Shown: positions 6,091 to 14,250 of the stretch, piece after piece
Numbering within the stretch: the stretch's first letter is position 1
Layout: each line of letters starts with the position of its first letter
From: Pseudomonas sp. S37
GTDB lineage: Bacteria; Pseudomonadota; Gammaproteobacteria; Pseudomonadales; Pseudomonadaceae
Assembly: GCF_016658545.1 (NCBI RefSeq)
Contig: NZ_JACVZC010000012.1
Span: 1-64,000, forward strand
Direction: 5' to 3'
DNA: 64,000 nt
Translations under genes and position numbers: made by a program
Notes under the pieces: generated by a model
What the model was told of the DNA's origin: nothing
What the model saw: the letters and a program-made list of their open reading frames with translations, nothing else
Databases searched by the model: none

Positions 6091-8517
6091 CTACCAGCGC
6101 AACGAAACGGTCCCCAGCAACGTCCGCTCTTCACCCCAGTAGCAGCGCCCGGCGTTGTTGCAGCCCGCCACATACTCCTTGTCGAACAGGTTGCGTGCAT
6201 TGACCTCGACCGACCAGTTTTCGTCGATCTCATACCCCACCTTGGCGTCCACCAGCGTCACGTCACCGGTATCCAGCTTGCCGTACAGGCTCGCCGGGGT
6301 ATACGCAAAGGTGCTGTCGAAGTGGCGCACGCCACCGCCAATCTGCAGGCCCTTGAGCAAGCCGTCACGGAAGCGGTAGGTGCTCCACACCGACGCCTGG
6401 TTGCGCGGCACGCCGGTCATCTGGTGGTCTTCATACAGCGAGCCGGCCACGTCCTTGGTAATGCGCGAATCGGTGTAGGTATACGCCGCCGTAACGTTGA
6501 GGTTCTCGCTGATATCGCTGTTCAGCTCAAGTTCCACACCCTTGGACCGGCTGGCGCCGACCTGGCGGTAGTCACCCGACTCGAAGATCACGTCGTCCTT
6601 CTTGCGCAGGTCGTACACCGACGCGGTAAAGGCGGTGTTCCAGCCCTTGGGTTCGTACTTGATACCCACTTCGTACTGTTCGCTGGTGGTCGGGTCCAGC
6701 GGGCCGTTCGCACTTTCGGTTTGCTGGGTCGGGGCAAAGGCGGTGGAGTAGCTGAAGTACGGCGACAGGCCGTTTTCGAACTGGTACATCACCCCGGTCT
6801 GCCAGGTGAACTTGCTGTCCCAGTTGTCCATGTCGGCTGGCACGTTGAGGGTACCCGCCTTGTTGCGGAACTGGCTGTTGACCCGGTCCAGGCGGCCGCC
6901 CAGCAGCAAGACCCAGTTGTCGACCTTGGTCTGCAACTGGCTGTAGAGACCGTACATGGTTTGTTCCAGCAGGGCGTTCTGCACATGGGCCAGGAAGGTC
7001 GGTTTGCTCCAGACCGGGTCGAACACATTGATGGTGCCGCCGTTGAGGGCGTCCCAGTCCTGGTTGAACGAGGTGCGGTCCAGGCTGGCCCCCACCAGGA
7101 AGGTGTGGTCGAACGCGCCACTGACGAAGTGGCCTTCGAACTGGTTGTCCAGCGAGTAGGCGATGGACTTGTTGTAGCGGTCGTAGGCCGTGTTGCTCAG
7201 AGTGGTGCCGAAGCCGCCGTTGTTCAAGCTGCCTGGCCACATTTCCTGGCGGTCGATGCGCGACTGCATGTAGCGCGAGTTCTGGCGGAACTGCCAGGTG
7301 TCGTTGAAGCGGTGGCTGAACTCGTAGCCCAGGCTCCAGGTTTCGCGTTCGAAGTTGTCCCAGTCCGGGTTGCCGGACAACTGGTCCTTGTCGATCTTGC
7401 CGTTGGGGTTGTGCAGCAGGGTGCCGGCGGCCGGGTAGCCGAGCTCCATCAGGGTGCGGTCACGCTGGTAGGTGGCCAGTACGGTCAGGCTGTTGAAGTC
7501 GTCGAAGTTCAGGGTCATCGACGGCGCAATATACAGGCGGTCATCGGGCTGGTGTTCGATCTGCGTATCGGACTTGCGGCCCATCATCACCAGGCGGCCG
7601 AGCACATTGCCTGCATCGGTCAACGGGCCGGAAACGTCGACGCCCAGCTGGCGGCGGTTGTGCGAGCCGTAGCTCAGTTGCACTTCGCCACGGGCTTCGG
7701 CGGTCGGCCGCTTGCTGACCAGGTTGACCACGCCACCCGGGGCGTTTTCGCCATACAGGATCGAGGTCGGGCCACGGAACACCTCCACCCGCTCCAGGCC
7801 ATACGGTTCGCTGCTGGTGTCGTAGCGGTTGCCCTGCACCCGCAGGCCGTCGCGCAATAGGCCATAGCCATAGTCGGTGGCGTTGAAGCCGCGGATGAAG
7901 AACAGGTCGCCGGCCTGGCCATCACCACCGGCAAACGGTGGCGAGAAAATACCGGGCACATAGCCCAGCACTTCGGTGAGGGTTTGCGATTGTTGGTCGT
8001 CCATGCGCTGGCGGGTCACCACCGAAACCGAGCGCGGGGTCTCGGCCAGGGCGCTGCTGGTCTTGCTGGCGGTGCTGCTGGCCACGGCGCGGTAGCCGCT
8101 GTCGCTTTGGCCGTTGCTGGCGAGCAGGGCAGCGGCATTGATCGAGGTGGCGTCCAGTTGCAGGGCGCTGCCATCGGCCAAGGGTTGCAGCACATAGCCT
8201 GCGCTGCCCTGCGGTACTGCTTGCAGGCCGCTGCCTTGCAGCAGGCGCGCCAGGCCCTGGGCCACGCTGTAGCGGCCTTGCAGGCCCTGGCTGTCTTTGC
8301 CGGCGGCCAGTTCGTTGCTGCCGGCCAGGTAGATGCCGGCCTGGCTGCTGAACTGGTTGAGGGCGCTGGCGAGCGAACCGGGGGCGATGTTGAAGCTGGT
8401 TTCGGCGGGTTGTTCGGCGTGGGCCAGGGTAGCCGGCAACATCAGCGGTGCGGCGGCACACAGCGAAAGGGGCGCGGCAAGCGCCAGGCGGAGCACGGGG
8501 TGGAAGGGCGTCGGCAT
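6091..8517 (-). CDS. TonB-dependent siderophore receptor with N-terminal signalling domain
   Basis: An 808-residue outer-membrane receptor. In order: a signal peptide to about residue 34 (ATLAHA), an STN signalling domain (about 40-108, FNIAPGSLASALNQFSSQAG), a plug domain (about 158-270, ETPRSVSVVTRQRM to GGVVNLVSK), and a beta-barrel ending in GTVSLRW with a terminal aromatic residue for barrel assembly. The STN domain marks it as a transducer that signals through a FecR anti-sigma protein to an ECF sigma factor, and both lie directly upstream. The ligand is probably a ferric siderophore made by other organisms; which one cannot be told. Confidence 0.92.
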   Translation of the reverse strand: MPTPFHPVLRLALAAPLSLCAAAPLMLPATLAHAEQPAETSFNIAPGSLASALNQFSSQAGIYLAGSNELAAGKDSQGLQGRYSVAQGLARLLQGSGLQAVPQGSAGYVLQPLADGSALQLDATSINAAALLASNGQSDSGYRAVASSTASKTSSALAETPRSVSVVTRQRMDDQQSQTLTEVLGYVPGIFSPPFAGGDGQAGDLFFIRGFNATDYGYGLLRDGLRVQGNRYDTSSEPYGLERVEVFRGPTSILYGENAPGGVVNLVSKRPTAEARGEVQLSYGSHNRRQLGVDVSGPLTDAGNVLGRLVMMGRKSDTQIEHQPDDRLYIAPSMTLNFDDFNSLTVLATYQRDRTLMELGYPAAGTLLHNPNGKIDKDQLSGNPDWDNFERETWSLGYEFSHRFNDTWQFRQNSRYMQSRIDRQEMWPGSLNNGGFGTTLSNTAYDRYNKSIAYSLDNQFEGHFVSGAFDHTFLVGASLDRTSFNQDWDALNGGTINVFDPVWSKPTFLAHVQNALLEQTMYGLYSQLQTKVDNWVLLLGGRLDRVNSQFRNKAGTLNVPADMDNWDSKFTWQTGVMYQFENGLSPYFSYSTAFAPTQQTESANGPLDPTTSEQYEVGIKYEPKGWNTAFTASVYDLRKKDDVIFESGDYRQVGASRSKGVELELNSDISENLNVTAAYTYTDSRITKDVAGSLYEDHQMTGVPRNQASVWSTYRFRDGLLKGLQIGGGVRHFDSTFAYTPASLYGKLDTGDVTLVDAKVGYEIDENWSVEVNARNLFDKEYVAGCNNAGRCYWGEERTLLGTVSLRW

Positions 8518-8642
8518 GCTGGTCTCTGGGGTCGAAAGGGTGAGTTGGGAGGGCTATGCCGGGTTAACCGAACGAGATTGGAAAAAGGGAACCGGAGGGG
8601 CAGATTTTTTTGCCTTGTGCGCTTTTAGCTTCAACAGAGCAC

Positions 8643-8732
8643 CCTGTGGGAGCGGGTTTACCCGCGAAGAATTCGACACGGTGATTGGCACCGGCTGCGC
8701 CGGTGTTCGCGGCTGAAGCCGCTCCCACAGGG
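8643..8732. repeat. REP pair between fecR and the receptor gene
   Basis: Inverted REP units at 8643-8670 and about 8700-8732 (variant GCGGCTGAAGCCGC) lie in the 243-bp gap of the iron-uptake unit, so receptor expression may differ from that of the regulators. Confidence 0.75.
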
Positions 8733-8760
8733 ATATCCCAGAGGGATCTGAGCTAGCCCA

Positions 8761-9726
8761 TCAAACCGGCTCGACCGTCACCCACCATGGCGTCAGCCGC
8801 TGCACCCGCACCGGCAACGCCGCTTGCAGCAGCGCCAGCGCCCGGTCGGTATCATTGAGCGGAAACGCCCCCATCACCGACAGCCTGGCCACCTCCGGGT
8901 GCCAGCCCAGGTGCCCATGCCGATAGCGCCCGAGCGTTTGCAGCAAATCCGCCAAGGGCATGTCTTCGGCATTCAGCCGTTGATGAATCCACGACTCGCC
9001 CGCGCTTTGCGCCGGCCGTGCACGGCCGATGCCTCGGGCATTGAAGTCCACCTGTTGGCCTGCCTGCACGATGCAGCGCTCACCGCTCAACGCGGTGCAC
9101 ACCTCCACAGCGCCGGCATACACGTCCAGCCGGGTGCTTTCGCCCTGCTGGCACACCGCAAAGCGCGTACCCAGGGCCTGCATGCGCCCTTGTGCGGTGT
9201 CGACAAAGAAGGGCCGGCGCGGGTCGTGGGCGGTTTCTACCAGCAGTTCGCCAAAGCGCAGCTTCAGCACCCGGCTGAACGCCGAGAACTCCATGTCGAC
9301 GGCACTCTGTGCCCCCAGCCACAACTGGCTGCCATCGGCCAGGCGCGTTTCGCGGATCTCGCCGATGCCGGTGGCCAGGTCAGCACCCCAGCCGGACATC
9401 GGCTCGCCGTGCCAGGCCCGCCAGCCAAGCAACGAGCTGGCGCCCAGCACCAGCAGCGACTTCAGCCCACTACGCCGGCTGAAGCGGCGCGCGTCATGCT
9501 CGCGCAGTGCCCGGCCGGCTGCGGCACCCTCGCCCTGCAGCGGCGCAAAGCGCTGGCCCACACGTTGTACATAGTGCCAGGCCGCCTGGTGGTCGCCGTG
9601 CTGCTCAAGCCAGTGCTGCCACTGCTGGCGCAACTGCGGGGCGGCGTTTTCGTCCTGCAACTGCACGTACCAGTGCGCAGCCTGCTGCAGGCTGGCGTGG
9701 CTGAGCTTGTGCGCGGGTGCGGTCAT
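8761..9726 (-). CDS. FecR-family anti-sigma regulator
   Basis: A 321-residue FecR/PupR-type protein. The N-terminal cytoplasmic part (AAHWYVQLQDENAAPQLRQQWQHWLEQHGDHQAAW) is the DUF4880 anti-sigma region. A hydrophobic segment near 95-110 (LKSLLVLGASSLLGW) spans the inner membrane. The periplasmic FecR domain (about 115-215, IRETRLADGSQLWLGAQSAV) receives the signal from the receptor STN domain. It starts 4 bp after the stop of the sigma-factor gene; the ATG at 9726 is preferred over longer starts because those overlap the sigma gene more. Confidence 0.9.
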   Translation of the reverse strand: MTAPAHKLSHASLQQAAHWYVQLQDENAAPQLRQQWQHWLEQHGDHQAAWHYVQRVGQRFAPLQGEGAAAGRALREHDARRFSRRSGLKSLLVLGASSLLGWRAWHGEPMSGWGADLATGIGEIRETRLADGSQLWLGAQSAVDMEFSAFSRVLKLRFGELLVETAHDPRRPFFVDTAQGRMQALGTRFAVCQQGESTRLDVYAGAVEVCTALSGERCIVQAGQQVDFNARGIGRARPAQSAGESWIHQRLNAEDMPLADLLQTLGRYRHGHLGWHPEVARLSVMGAFPLNDTDRALALLQAALPVRVQRLTPWWVTVEPV

Positions 9727-9730
9727 GGCG

Positions 9731-10261
9731 TCACTCCACCAGCAAGCCGTCAAGTTCGGCTTCAAGAATGGCGCAGTGCAGGAACGCCTGGGCCAGGTAC
9801 TTCTTGACCATGCGTTCGCTCACGCCGATATGCGCGGCGATGTCGCGGTAGGCCAGGCCGTCGAGCTGTGCCAGCAGGAACGCCTGTCGCACCTTGCTTG
9901 GCAAGCGCAGCAACATGGCGTCCACCTCATGCAGGGTCTCGACAATGATCGCGCGCTGTTCAGGGGAAGGCTGCACCGCCTCGGGCTGCAAGGCCAGTTG
10001 CTGCAACCAGGCCTGCTCCAGCTTCTGCCGACGCCAGTGATCCACGCACAGGCCACGGGCGATGGTCGCCAGGTACGAGCGTTCGCCGCGCTCTCCGTCC
10101 AGCTGCCGGGGGCGGTTGAGGATGCGCACAAAAGTGTCCTGCACCAGGTCGGCGGCATCGCAGCGGCAGCCCAGCCGGCGATACAGGAAGCCAAGCAGCC
10201 AGCGCGAGTGGCTGTGGTACAGGGTATGGAGCGGGCGATTCAACTCGGGTATCGAAACCAC
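9731..10261 (-). CDS. FecI-type ECF sigma factor
   Basis: An ECF sigma-70 factor of about 176 residues with region 2 (LYHSHSRWLLGFLYRRLGCRCDAADLVQDTFVRIL) and region 4 (LLRLPSKVRQAFLLAQLDGLAYRDIAAHIGVSERMVKKYL). It should direct transcription of the receptor gene on a ferric-siderophore signal. An open frame reaches 10402, but I prefer the GTG at 10261: it gives the usual FecI length and puts a Fur-like site about 30 bp upstream instead of inside the gene. No strong ribosome site precedes it, so the start is uncertain. The order sigma, FecR, receptor is the standard cell-surface signalling layout. Confidence 0.85.
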   Translation of the reverse strand: MVSIPELNRPLHTLYHSHSRWLLGFLYRRLGCRCDAADLVQDTFVRILNRPRQLDGERGERSYLATIARGLCVDHWRRQKLEQAWLQQLALQPEAVQPSPEQRAIIVETLHEVDAMLLRLPSKVRQAFLLAQLDGLAYRDIAAHIGVSERMVKKYLAQAFLHCAILEAELDGLLVE

Positions 10262-10594
10262 GGCGGCATCCGGCGCGAGCGCATACTGGTGCGAATGAGA
10301 AATGATCGCGATAGTAGGGCTGTCGGGACAATACTGCAATCGGCAGGGCATTTTGCCCTGCCGCCATGGGACAACCTGCCGCCTTGACGTCAGGGCCTGC
10401 AATTTGTTTGTGCTGGCATTTCAGATACAATCAGAAAAACGATTCAGCCTTGTCGGTCAATTCGACAAAAGGCCGAGTCGTTTTCTGGTTCTCTGGCTGC
10501 TGAACAATGATCAACAACAAGCCTGCGCTGAAGAACACGCTTTACCGGGGCCAGCCACAGGCCCTCCCTCTGTTCTTATGACTGGAATTGATCA
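10262..10594. other. 333-bp divergent intergenic region (ECF sigma / mqo)
   Basis: It holds the leftward promoter of the iron-signalling unit with its Fur-like site, and the rightward promoter of mqo. A small inverted repeat, TTGTCG (10450-10455) and CGACAA (10463-10468), lies in the mqo leader. No separate gene is seen. Confidence 0.5.
10291..10312 (-). promoter_or_regulatory. Possible Fur box
   Basis: GCGAATGAGAAATGATCGCGAT contains the half-site AATGAGAA and ATGATC of a Fur operator but is not a perfect 19-mer. Its place just upstream of an iron-type ECF sigma gene supports Fur control. Confidence 0.35.
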
Positions 10595-12232
10595 ATGTTC
10601 AAGAAAGCTGGCAAGACCTTGCTGGGTCTGGCTGTCGCTGCAAGCTTCATGCAAGCGCACGCCGCAGAAACCAAGAAAGTAGACGTGCTGCTGGTCGGCG
10701 GCGGCATCATGAGTTCGACCCTGGCCGTGTGGCTGCACGAGCTGGAACCAAGCTGGTCGATGGAAATGGTCGAGCGCCTGGACGGCGTGGCCGAAGAAAG
10801 CTCCAACGGCTGGAACAACGCCGGTACCGGTCACTCTGCCTTGGCCGAGCTGAACTACACCCCGGAAGACAAAGACGGCAACGTCAACATCTCCAAGGCC
10901 ATCGAAATCAACGAGGCCTTCCAGATTTCCCGCCAGTTCTGGTCGTGGCAGGTACGCCAGGGCGTGCTGAAGAACCCGCACTCGTTCATCAACACCACCC
11001 CGCACATGAGCTTCGTGTGGGGCGATGACAACATCAAGTTCCTGAAGAAGCGTTACGACGCGCTGCAGGCCAGCCCGCTGTTCCGCCCGATGCAGTACTC
11101 CGAGGACCACGCGCAGATCGCCAAGTGGGTCCCGCTGATGATGGAAGGCCGCGACCCGAACCAGAAGCTGGCCGTGACCTGGACGCCAATCGGCACCGAC
11201 GTCAACTTCGGCGAGATCACCCGCCAGTTCGTTGGCCACCTGCAGACCCAAGACAAGTTCGACCTGAAGCTGTCCAGCGAAGTGCAGGACATCAGCCGCA
11301 ACAAGGACGGCTCCTGGCACGTCGAGTACAAGAACCTGAAGGACGGTACCGAGTCGGCCACCGACGCCAAGTTCCTGTTCATCGGTGCCGGCGGCGGCGC
11401 ACTGAAGCTGCTGCAGAAGTCGGGCATCCCTGAAGCCAAGGAATACGCAGGCTTCCCGGTGGGCGGTTCGTTCCTGGTGACCGAGAACCCGACCGTGGCC
11501 ATGCAGCACATGGCCAAGGCCTACGGCATTGCCTCGACCGGTGCGCCACCCATGTCGGTACCGCACCTGGACACCCGCGTGCTGGACGGCAAGCGCGTGA
11601 TCCTGTTTGGCCCGTTCGCCACCTTCTCGACCAAGTTCCTGAAGAACGGCTCGTACCTGGACCTGCTGGGCAGCACCACGATGCACAACGTGTGGCCAAT
11701 GACCAAGGTCGGTATCGAACAGTACCCGCTGGTCGAGTACCTCGCTGGCCAGCTGATGCTGTCTGACGACGACCGCTTCGAAGCCCTGCGCACCTACTTC
11801 CCGAACGCCAAGAAGGAAGACTGGAAACTGTGGCAGGCTGGCCAGCGCGTACAGATCATCAAGCGTGATGCCGAGAAGGGCGGCGTGCTGAAGCTGGGCA
11901 CCGAAGTGGTGGCTTCGCAGGACCGCACCATCGCCGGCCTGCTGGGCGCCTCGCCAGGTGCCTCGACCGCTGCACCGATCATGCTGAACGTGCTGGAAAC
12001 CGTGTTCAAGGAGAAGGTCGCTACCCCAGAGTGGCAGGCCAAGATCAAGGAAATCGTACCGAGCTACGGCACCAAGCTGAACGACTCGGCAGCGGCCACC
12101 CAGAAAGAGTGGAACTACACCGCTGAAGTGCTGCAACTGGCGAAGCCACCGGTGATCGACGCCAGCGTCGGTACCACCGTTGCACCGAGCCAGCCGGTTG
12201 AAAGCAAGCCTGAGAATGACATGGCGCTGTAA
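10595..12232 (+). CDS. mqo: Malate:quinone oxidoreductase with N-terminal signal-like peptide
   Basis: A 545-residue FAD enzyme that oxidises L-malate to oxaloacetate and passes electrons to quinone at the membrane, bypassing NAD malate dehydrogenase. The FAD site ([19 protein letters not shown]) is at about 29-47; [17 protein letters not shown] and [17 protein letters not shown] are Mqo signatures. Unusually, the first 23 residues (KK, hydrophobic stretch, QAHA) look like a Sec signal peptide with an AXA cleavage site, and the C-terminus carries a low-complexity tail after residue 515. Most Mqo enzymes are cytoplasmic peripheral proteins. A strong terminator follows. The identity is secure; export is an inference. 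Confidence 0.93.
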   Translation: MFKKAGKTLLGLAVAASFMQAHAAETKKVDVLLVGGGIMSSTLAVWLHELEPSWSMEMVERLDGVAEESSNGWNNAGTGHSALAELNYTPEDKDGNVNISKAIEINEAFQISRQFWSWQVRQGVLKNPHSFINTTPHMSFVWGDDNIKFLKKRYDALQASPLFRPMQYSEDHAQIAKWVPLMMEGRDPNQKLAVTWTPIGTDVNFGEITRQFVGHLQTQDKFDLKLSSEVQDISRNKDGSWHVEYKNLKDGTESATDAKFLFIGAGGGALKLLQKSGIPEAKEYAGFPVGGSFLVTENPTVAMQHMAKAYGIASTGAPPMSVPHLDTRVLDGKRVILFGPFATFSTKFLKNGSYLDLLGSTTMHNVWPMTKVGIEQYPLVEYLAGQLMLSDDDRFEALRTYFPNAKKEDWKLWQAGQRVQIIKRDAEKGGVLKLGTEVVASQDRTIAGLLGASPGASTAAPIMLNVLETVFKEKVATPEWQAKIKEIVPSYGTKLNDSAAATQKEWNYTAEVLQLAKPPVIDASVGTTVAPSQPVESKPENDMAL

Positions 12233-12251
12233 TCGGCCATTGTTGTGACAG

Positions 12252-12283
12252 AAGCCACGGGGGTGACCTCGTGGCTTTTTTTT
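12252..12283 (+). terminator. Rho-independent terminator of mqo
   Basis: AAGCCACG and CGTGGCTT form an 8-bp stem followed by a run of eight T, 20 bp after the mqo stop. Confidence 0.88.
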
Positions 12284-12289
12284 GCCTGT

Positions 12290-12393
12290 GCGGGCCTCTT
12301 CGCGGGTAAACCCGCTCCCACAGGATCCGCACCAAGCTGCAGGCAACACCCTACCTGTGGGAGCGGGTTCACCCGCGAAGAGGCCCGTACAGG
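12290..12393. repeat. Inverted REP pair
   Basis: REP units at 12290-12323 and 12354-12393 in opposite orientations, between mqo and the next gene. Confidence 0.85.
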
Positions 12394-12489
12394 AAACCAC
12401 TGATCGGAAACCCGCCAATCAACCAATAAAAACATATTTTGATGCTTAAATTAATCTTGTCAGTCGATCCCCTCCAGGAGGGTGCCGTC

Positions 12490-13128
12490 ATGAACATCAA
12501 GATTGCCGCACTGCTGCTGCTCGCCCTGTGCGCCCAGCCGGCATGGAGCCAGAGCTACGCCAGCACCACCCCCGCCGCCAAACCCGCCGAATCCGCTGCA
12601 GTGACCACGCGCATGGCCCTGCGCGACCTGTGGGTGGAGCACATTTTCTGGGTGCGCAACTACGCCGTGGCCAACCAGGACGGCAACGCCAAACAGGCCG
12701 CCGTCGCTGCCAACGAAGTGGTGACCGACGCCACTAAAATTGCCAACAGCATTGCCCCGCTATACGGCCAACCCGCCGCCGACCAGTTGCTGAAACTGCT
12801 GGCCGGGCACTGGGGTGCCATCAAGCATTACAGCGACGCCACTGTGGCCAAGGACAAAAAAGGCCAGCAGGCCGCCGTCGATGAGCTGACCAGCAATGCC
12901 AAGGCCATCGCCGCTTTCCTGGCCAAGGCCAACCCGTACCTGCCCGAAGCGACCCTGCTGACGCTGCTGAGCGCCCACGGCGGCCACCACGTGGCGCAGA
13001 TCGACCAGCTGGCGGCCGGTGATTACGCCGGCGAGGCGCGCACCTGGGCGATGATGCGTGAGCATATCCTGACCTTGTCCGACGCCCTGGCCGGGGCGCT
13101 GGTCAAGCAGTTCCCGGACAAGTTCTGA
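12490..13128 (+). CDS. Periplasmic histidine-rich helical protein of unknown function
   Basis: A 212-residue exported protein: signal peptide 1-20 (ALLLLALCAQPAWS), then an all-helical domain. Histidines cluster in conserved-looking spots: LWVEHIFWVRNY (H51), HWGAIKHY (H107, H113), HGGHHVAQ (H163, H166, H167) and REHIL (H192); the C-terminus is QFPDKF. Homologues I recall are labelled glycosyltransferase without support; nothing here looks like one. The pattern could bind a metal or haem in a helix bundle, which is inference. GGAGG precedes the ATG at 12490. It overlaps by one base (TGATG) a four-cysteine regulator, so the two probably work together. Confidence 0.75.
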   Translation: MNIKIAALLLLALCAQPAWSQSYASTTPAAKPAESAAVTTRMALRDLWVEHIFWVRNYAVANQDGNAKQAAVAANEVVTDATKIANSIAPLYGQPAADQLLKLLAGHWGAIKHYSDATVAKDKKGQQAAVDELTSNAKAIAAFLAKANPYLPEATLLTLLSAHGGHHVAQIDQLAAGDYAGEARTWAMMREHILTLSDALAGALVKQFPDKF

Positions 13129-13745
13129 TGCTCGAAGGCCTGGGCCGTACCCAACGGGACCTGCTCCACGCGTTGCTGCACCAGCCTGCCGGCATGAGCA
13201 TCGACGACCTGGCGCAGGCCCTGGCCATTACCCGCACGGCGGTGCGCCAGCACCTGGCCGCGCTGGAGCGGGACGGCCTGGTCAAGCGCGGTGCCACCCG
13301 GCCTACCGGGCGGCGCCCGGAGCAGTTGCACGAACTGACCGAGCATGCCCGTGAGCAGTTCCCCCGGCAGTATCCGCTATTGGCCAACTTGCTGATTGGT
13401 GAGGTGGCAGGGTTGTTGGGGCACGAGGCGTTGCTGGCGCTGATGCGTCAGCTGGGGCGCAAGCTGGCGGCCGACCTTGAGCGCGAGGTAGTGGATGAGG
13501 CGCGCATCGTCGAGCACATGAACCATGCCGGCTACGAAGCGCAGGTGTTCTTCCGCTCGGCGGGGGAGGCGCAGATCGTCGCGCACAATTGCGTGTTCCA
13601 TCACCTGGCCAAGGCGCACCCGGTGGTGTGCGAGCTGGACCTGGCGCTGATCGGGGCGTTGGGCGGGGCCGAGGTCAGCCATGAGGAATGCATGCTCAGG
13701 GGCGGGCAGGTGTGTCGGTTTGCCCTGGGCAAGAAAGAGGATTGA
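13128..13745 (+). CDS. wHTH regulator with four-cysteine C-terminal domain (COG2345/SufR-like)
   Basis: A 205-residue regulator. The N-terminal winged helix (IDDLAQALAITRTAVRQHLAALERDGLVKRG, residues 25-55) is of the ArsR/DeoR-like COG2345 type. The C-terminal domain carries C155, C168, C188 and C196 (spacing X12, X19, X7) with nearby histidines, as in regulators of the SufR type that bind an iron-sulfur cluster or metal. It may thus sense redox, NO or iron state. It is translationally coupled to the upstream periplasmic His-rich protein gene. Cluster type and target genes are not known. Confidence 0.8.
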   Translation: MLEGLGRTQRDLLHALLHQPAGMSIDDLAQALAITRTAVRQHLAALERDGLVKRGATRPTGRRPEQLHELTEHAREQFPRQYPLLANLLIGEVAGLLGHEALLALMRQLGRKLAADLEREVVDEARIVEHMNHAGYEAQVFFRSAGEAQIVAHNCVFHHLAKAHPVVCELDLALIGALGGAEVSHEECMLRGGQVCRFALGKKED

Positions 13746-13754
13746 TGTTGCCTG

Positions 13755-13860
13755 TGCCGCCCTTTTCGCGGGTAAACCCGCTCCCACAGGGATCGCACAG
13801 GTCTTGAGGGCAGTGGGGATCCTGTGGGAGCGGGTTTACCCGCGAAGAGGCCAGCACAGG
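13755..13860. repeat. Inverted REP pair
   Basis: REP units at 13755-13790 and 13821-13860 face each other between the ends of two convergent genes. Confidence 0.85.
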
Positions 13861-13865
13861 AAAAA

Positions 13866-14165
13866 TCAGCTCTGCCGTAGAATACACTCCAGCAACCCCG
13901 GAAACCGCTCATCCAGCATTTCGCTGCGCAGCGAATTCATATGGGTCGTGCCCACATTGCGGGTATGCACCAACCCCGCGTCACGCAACACGCGGAAGTG
14001 GTGCGACATGCTCGACTTCGGCCGTCCGCCGTCCAGCTCGCCGCAGCTGGCTTCGGCCACACCGGCCAGGTGGCGCACGATGCCCATGCGCACAGGGTCG
14101 CTAAGGGCGTAGAGCAGACGCTCCAGCACCAGGTCTTCAGAATTGGGATGTGTATAGGCTCGCAT
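13866..14165 (-). CDS. ArsR-family repressor, probable regulator of xenA
   Basis: A compact ArsR-type winged-helix protein: LLYALSDPVRMGIVRHLAGV, then KSSMSHHFRVLRDAGLVHTRNVGTTHMNSL as recognition helix and wing. I place the start at 14165 (MRAYTHPNSEDL, 99 residues); ATGs at 14174, 14192 and 14201 are also in frame and none has a good ribosome site, but 14201 would put the operator on the start codon. It is divergent from xenA across a 24-bp perfect palindrome. No metal-binding CxC motif is evident, so it probably senses an organic electrophile or the thiol state, not a metal. Confidence 0.85.
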   Translation of the reverse strand: MRAYTHPNSEDLVLERLLYALSDPVRMGIVRHLAGVAEASCGELDGGRPKSSMSHHFRVLRDAGLVHTRNVGTTHMNSLRSEMLDERFPGLLECILRQS

Positions 14166-14199
14166 ACCCGACATGATACCGGGGCTTTTCATTATTGCC

Positions 14200-14223
14200 A
14201 TAGTTCGATTATGATCGAACTAT
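14200..14223. promoter_or_regulatory. Perfect palindromic operator between arsR-like gene and xenA
   Basis: ATAGTTCGAT (14200-14209) and ATCGAACTAT (14214-14223) form a 10+10 inverted repeat with a 4-nt spacer. It lies 27 bp before the xenA ATG and just upstream of the divergent ArsR-type gene, which fits a repressor site controlling both. Confidence 0.8.
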
Positions 14224-14250
14224 CGTATCCAGATAGCCCGGGAGTTTCCC

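Noticed and set aside
10262-10402. N-terminal extension of the ECF sigma factor to 10402
   Set aside because: The extra 47 residues do not match sigma region 2, exceed the usual FecI length and would put the Fur-like site inside the gene.
10592-12418. 608-codon open frame antisense to mqo
   Set aside because: Mirror frame of a high-GC gene; the forward frame has clear Mqo motifs and the antisense product has no recognisable domain.
12490-13128. Glycosyltransferase label for the periplasmic His-rich protein
   Set aside because: The chain is short, all-helical and exported, with no nucleotide-sugar motif; I kept it as unknown.
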